Source: CAYFSC01 sp964345695 | Lineage (GTDB): Bacteria; Bacteroidota; Rhodothermia; Rhodothermales; Salinibacteraceae | Direction of reading: 5' to 3' | Length of the DNA stretch: 23,906 nt | NCBI GenBank assembly: GCA_964345695.1 | Contig: CAYFSC010000028.1 | Span: 1 to 23,906 of the forward strand | Shown here: positions 23,275 to 23,906 of the stretch, piece after piece | Numbering within the stretch: position 1 is the first letter of the stretch | How the letters are laid out: the number at the start of each line of letters is the position of its first letter | Position numbers and translations under genes: made by a program | The notes under the pieces: generated by a model | What the model was told of the DNA's origin: nothing | Seen by the model: only the letters and a program-made list of their open reading frames with translations | Database searches by the model: none

Positions 23275-23906
23275 ATGCGCCCCCGCTCTGTCGCGGCCCC
23301 CTGTGCCATTCCGTTCTGCCTCCTGGTTTTTGGAATCGCCCTTCTTGTGGCAGTCCCCGGCCGCGCCCAGTCCCTGCGCCCGCTTCAGATCAAGGCAACG
23401 GCATTCGGCACGGCGAGCACGGCAGACAATCTGCCGTTCTGGCTCTCGACCAACGAGTACGGCCTCGTCGACCGAAACGCCGGAAACGCGGGAACGCGCC
23501 TGACCGTCGAGCGACCGTTCACGAAGAACCGCGGATTCGACTACGCGCTCGGGGCGGATGTCGTCGCGCGCGCTTCTCGACACAGCACCTTGCACCCGCA
23601 CCAGTTGTACGGGCAGATGCAGTACGGGTCGTTTCGTCTGACGGCAGGGTGGATGCGTCGGACTTCCGGATTGGTTGACTCGACGCTCTCGATGGGATCG
23701 ATGATGACGAGCAGGAATGCCCCTCCCATTCCGCGAATCAGCGTGTCGACGCCCCGCTTTGTGGGCGTTCCCGGCACGCACGGCTTCGTTTCGTTCAAGG
23801 GCTACCTCGCCCACGGATGGCTCGACGATGACCGCGTGGTGGAAGACTCGTATCTGCACTCGAAGTACCTCTACCTGCGCGTTTTTCCCGATCGCTTTCC
23901 CGTTCA
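23275..23906 (+). CDS. Capsule assembly Wzi-family outer-membrane protein, 5' part
   Basis: The open frame encodes at least 210 residues and runs off the window. A signal peptide (about 1-32, core FCLLVFGIALLVAV, likely cut after RAQ) precedes a beta-barrel-like sequence. Hallmarks of the Caps_assemb_Wzi family are visible: PFWLSTNEYG near 54, then NAPPIPRISVSTPRFVGVPG, FVSFKGYLAHGW and DSYLHSKYLYLRVFPDR near the cut. Wzi is an 18-strand outer-membrane protein with a lectin-like surface that anchors capsule chains. It follows the sulfotransferase by 105 bp on the same strand, linking that gene to a surface polysaccharide. ATG 23275 is chosen because it begins the signal peptide; the C-terminal half is outside the window. 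Confidence 0.85.
   Translation, partial: MRPRSVAAPCAIPFCLLVFGIALLVAVPGRAQSLRPLQIKATAFGTASTADNLPFWLSTNEYGLVDRNAGNAGTRLTVERPFTKNRGFDYALGADVVARASRHSTLHPHQLYGQMQYGSFRLTAGWMRRTSGLVDSTLSMGSMMTSRNAPPIPRISVSTPRFVGVPGTHGFVSFKGYLAHGWLDDDRVVEDSYLHSKYLYLRVFPDRFPV

Overview
The window is high-GC DNA from a bacterium of the Bacteroidetes/Rhodothermota line. The 5' part of a 16S rRNA gene, the acidic proteins, a Wzi-type capsule protein, an HTTM-type membrane protein and a CNNM/CBS protein of haloarchaeal character suggest a halophile near Salinibacter. This placement is inferred from reading the sequence; no database was searched.

Layout. (1) 1-1327: the 5' end of a leftward rRNA operon with a clear promoter, an A-rich upstream element, a boxA-like antitermination motif and two GGAA-loop hairpins. 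Behind it lie about 680 bp without a convincing gene. (2) 1328-2260: a membrane-anchored PASTA protein facing right. (3) 5338-2295: a leftward run of tmk, fur, a 41-aa membrane peptide, a broken CNNM/CBS gene, a 46-aa membrane peptide and pyrR. The two peptides are paralogues of each other and flank the broken gene. (4) 5601-8829: a rightward TPR protein, a DUF368 polyprenyl-phosphate carrier and an OmpA-type lipoprotein. (5) 8869-11909: a secreted protein of unknown function (left), a membrane-anchored EEP phosphatase/nuclease (right) and ferrochelatase hemH (left). (6) 16935-12300: a leftward envelope set of a flippase-like membrane protein, a DUF3047-like exported protein and an RND/MMPL exporter. 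(7) 17206-23906: a rightward envelope set of a small membrane-anchored protein, an HTTM-like membrane protein, a GT4 glycosyltransferase, an arylsulfotransferase-like propeller, two small membrane proteins, a PAPS-type sulfotransferase and a capsule-assembly Wzi protein cut off by the window end.

Most of the window serves the cell envelope: lipid carrier recycling, lipid export, surface glycan synthesis, probable sulfation and capsule anchoring. Nucleotide and iron/haem functions (tmk, pyrR, fur, hemH) are interspersed.

The observations most worth following are a near-perfect parS centromere palindrome (23159-23174) that contains the stop codon of the sulfotransferase gene, the pair of paralogous membrane micropeptides around a decayed CNNM/CBS gene, and the ATGA-coupled sulfation gene set.
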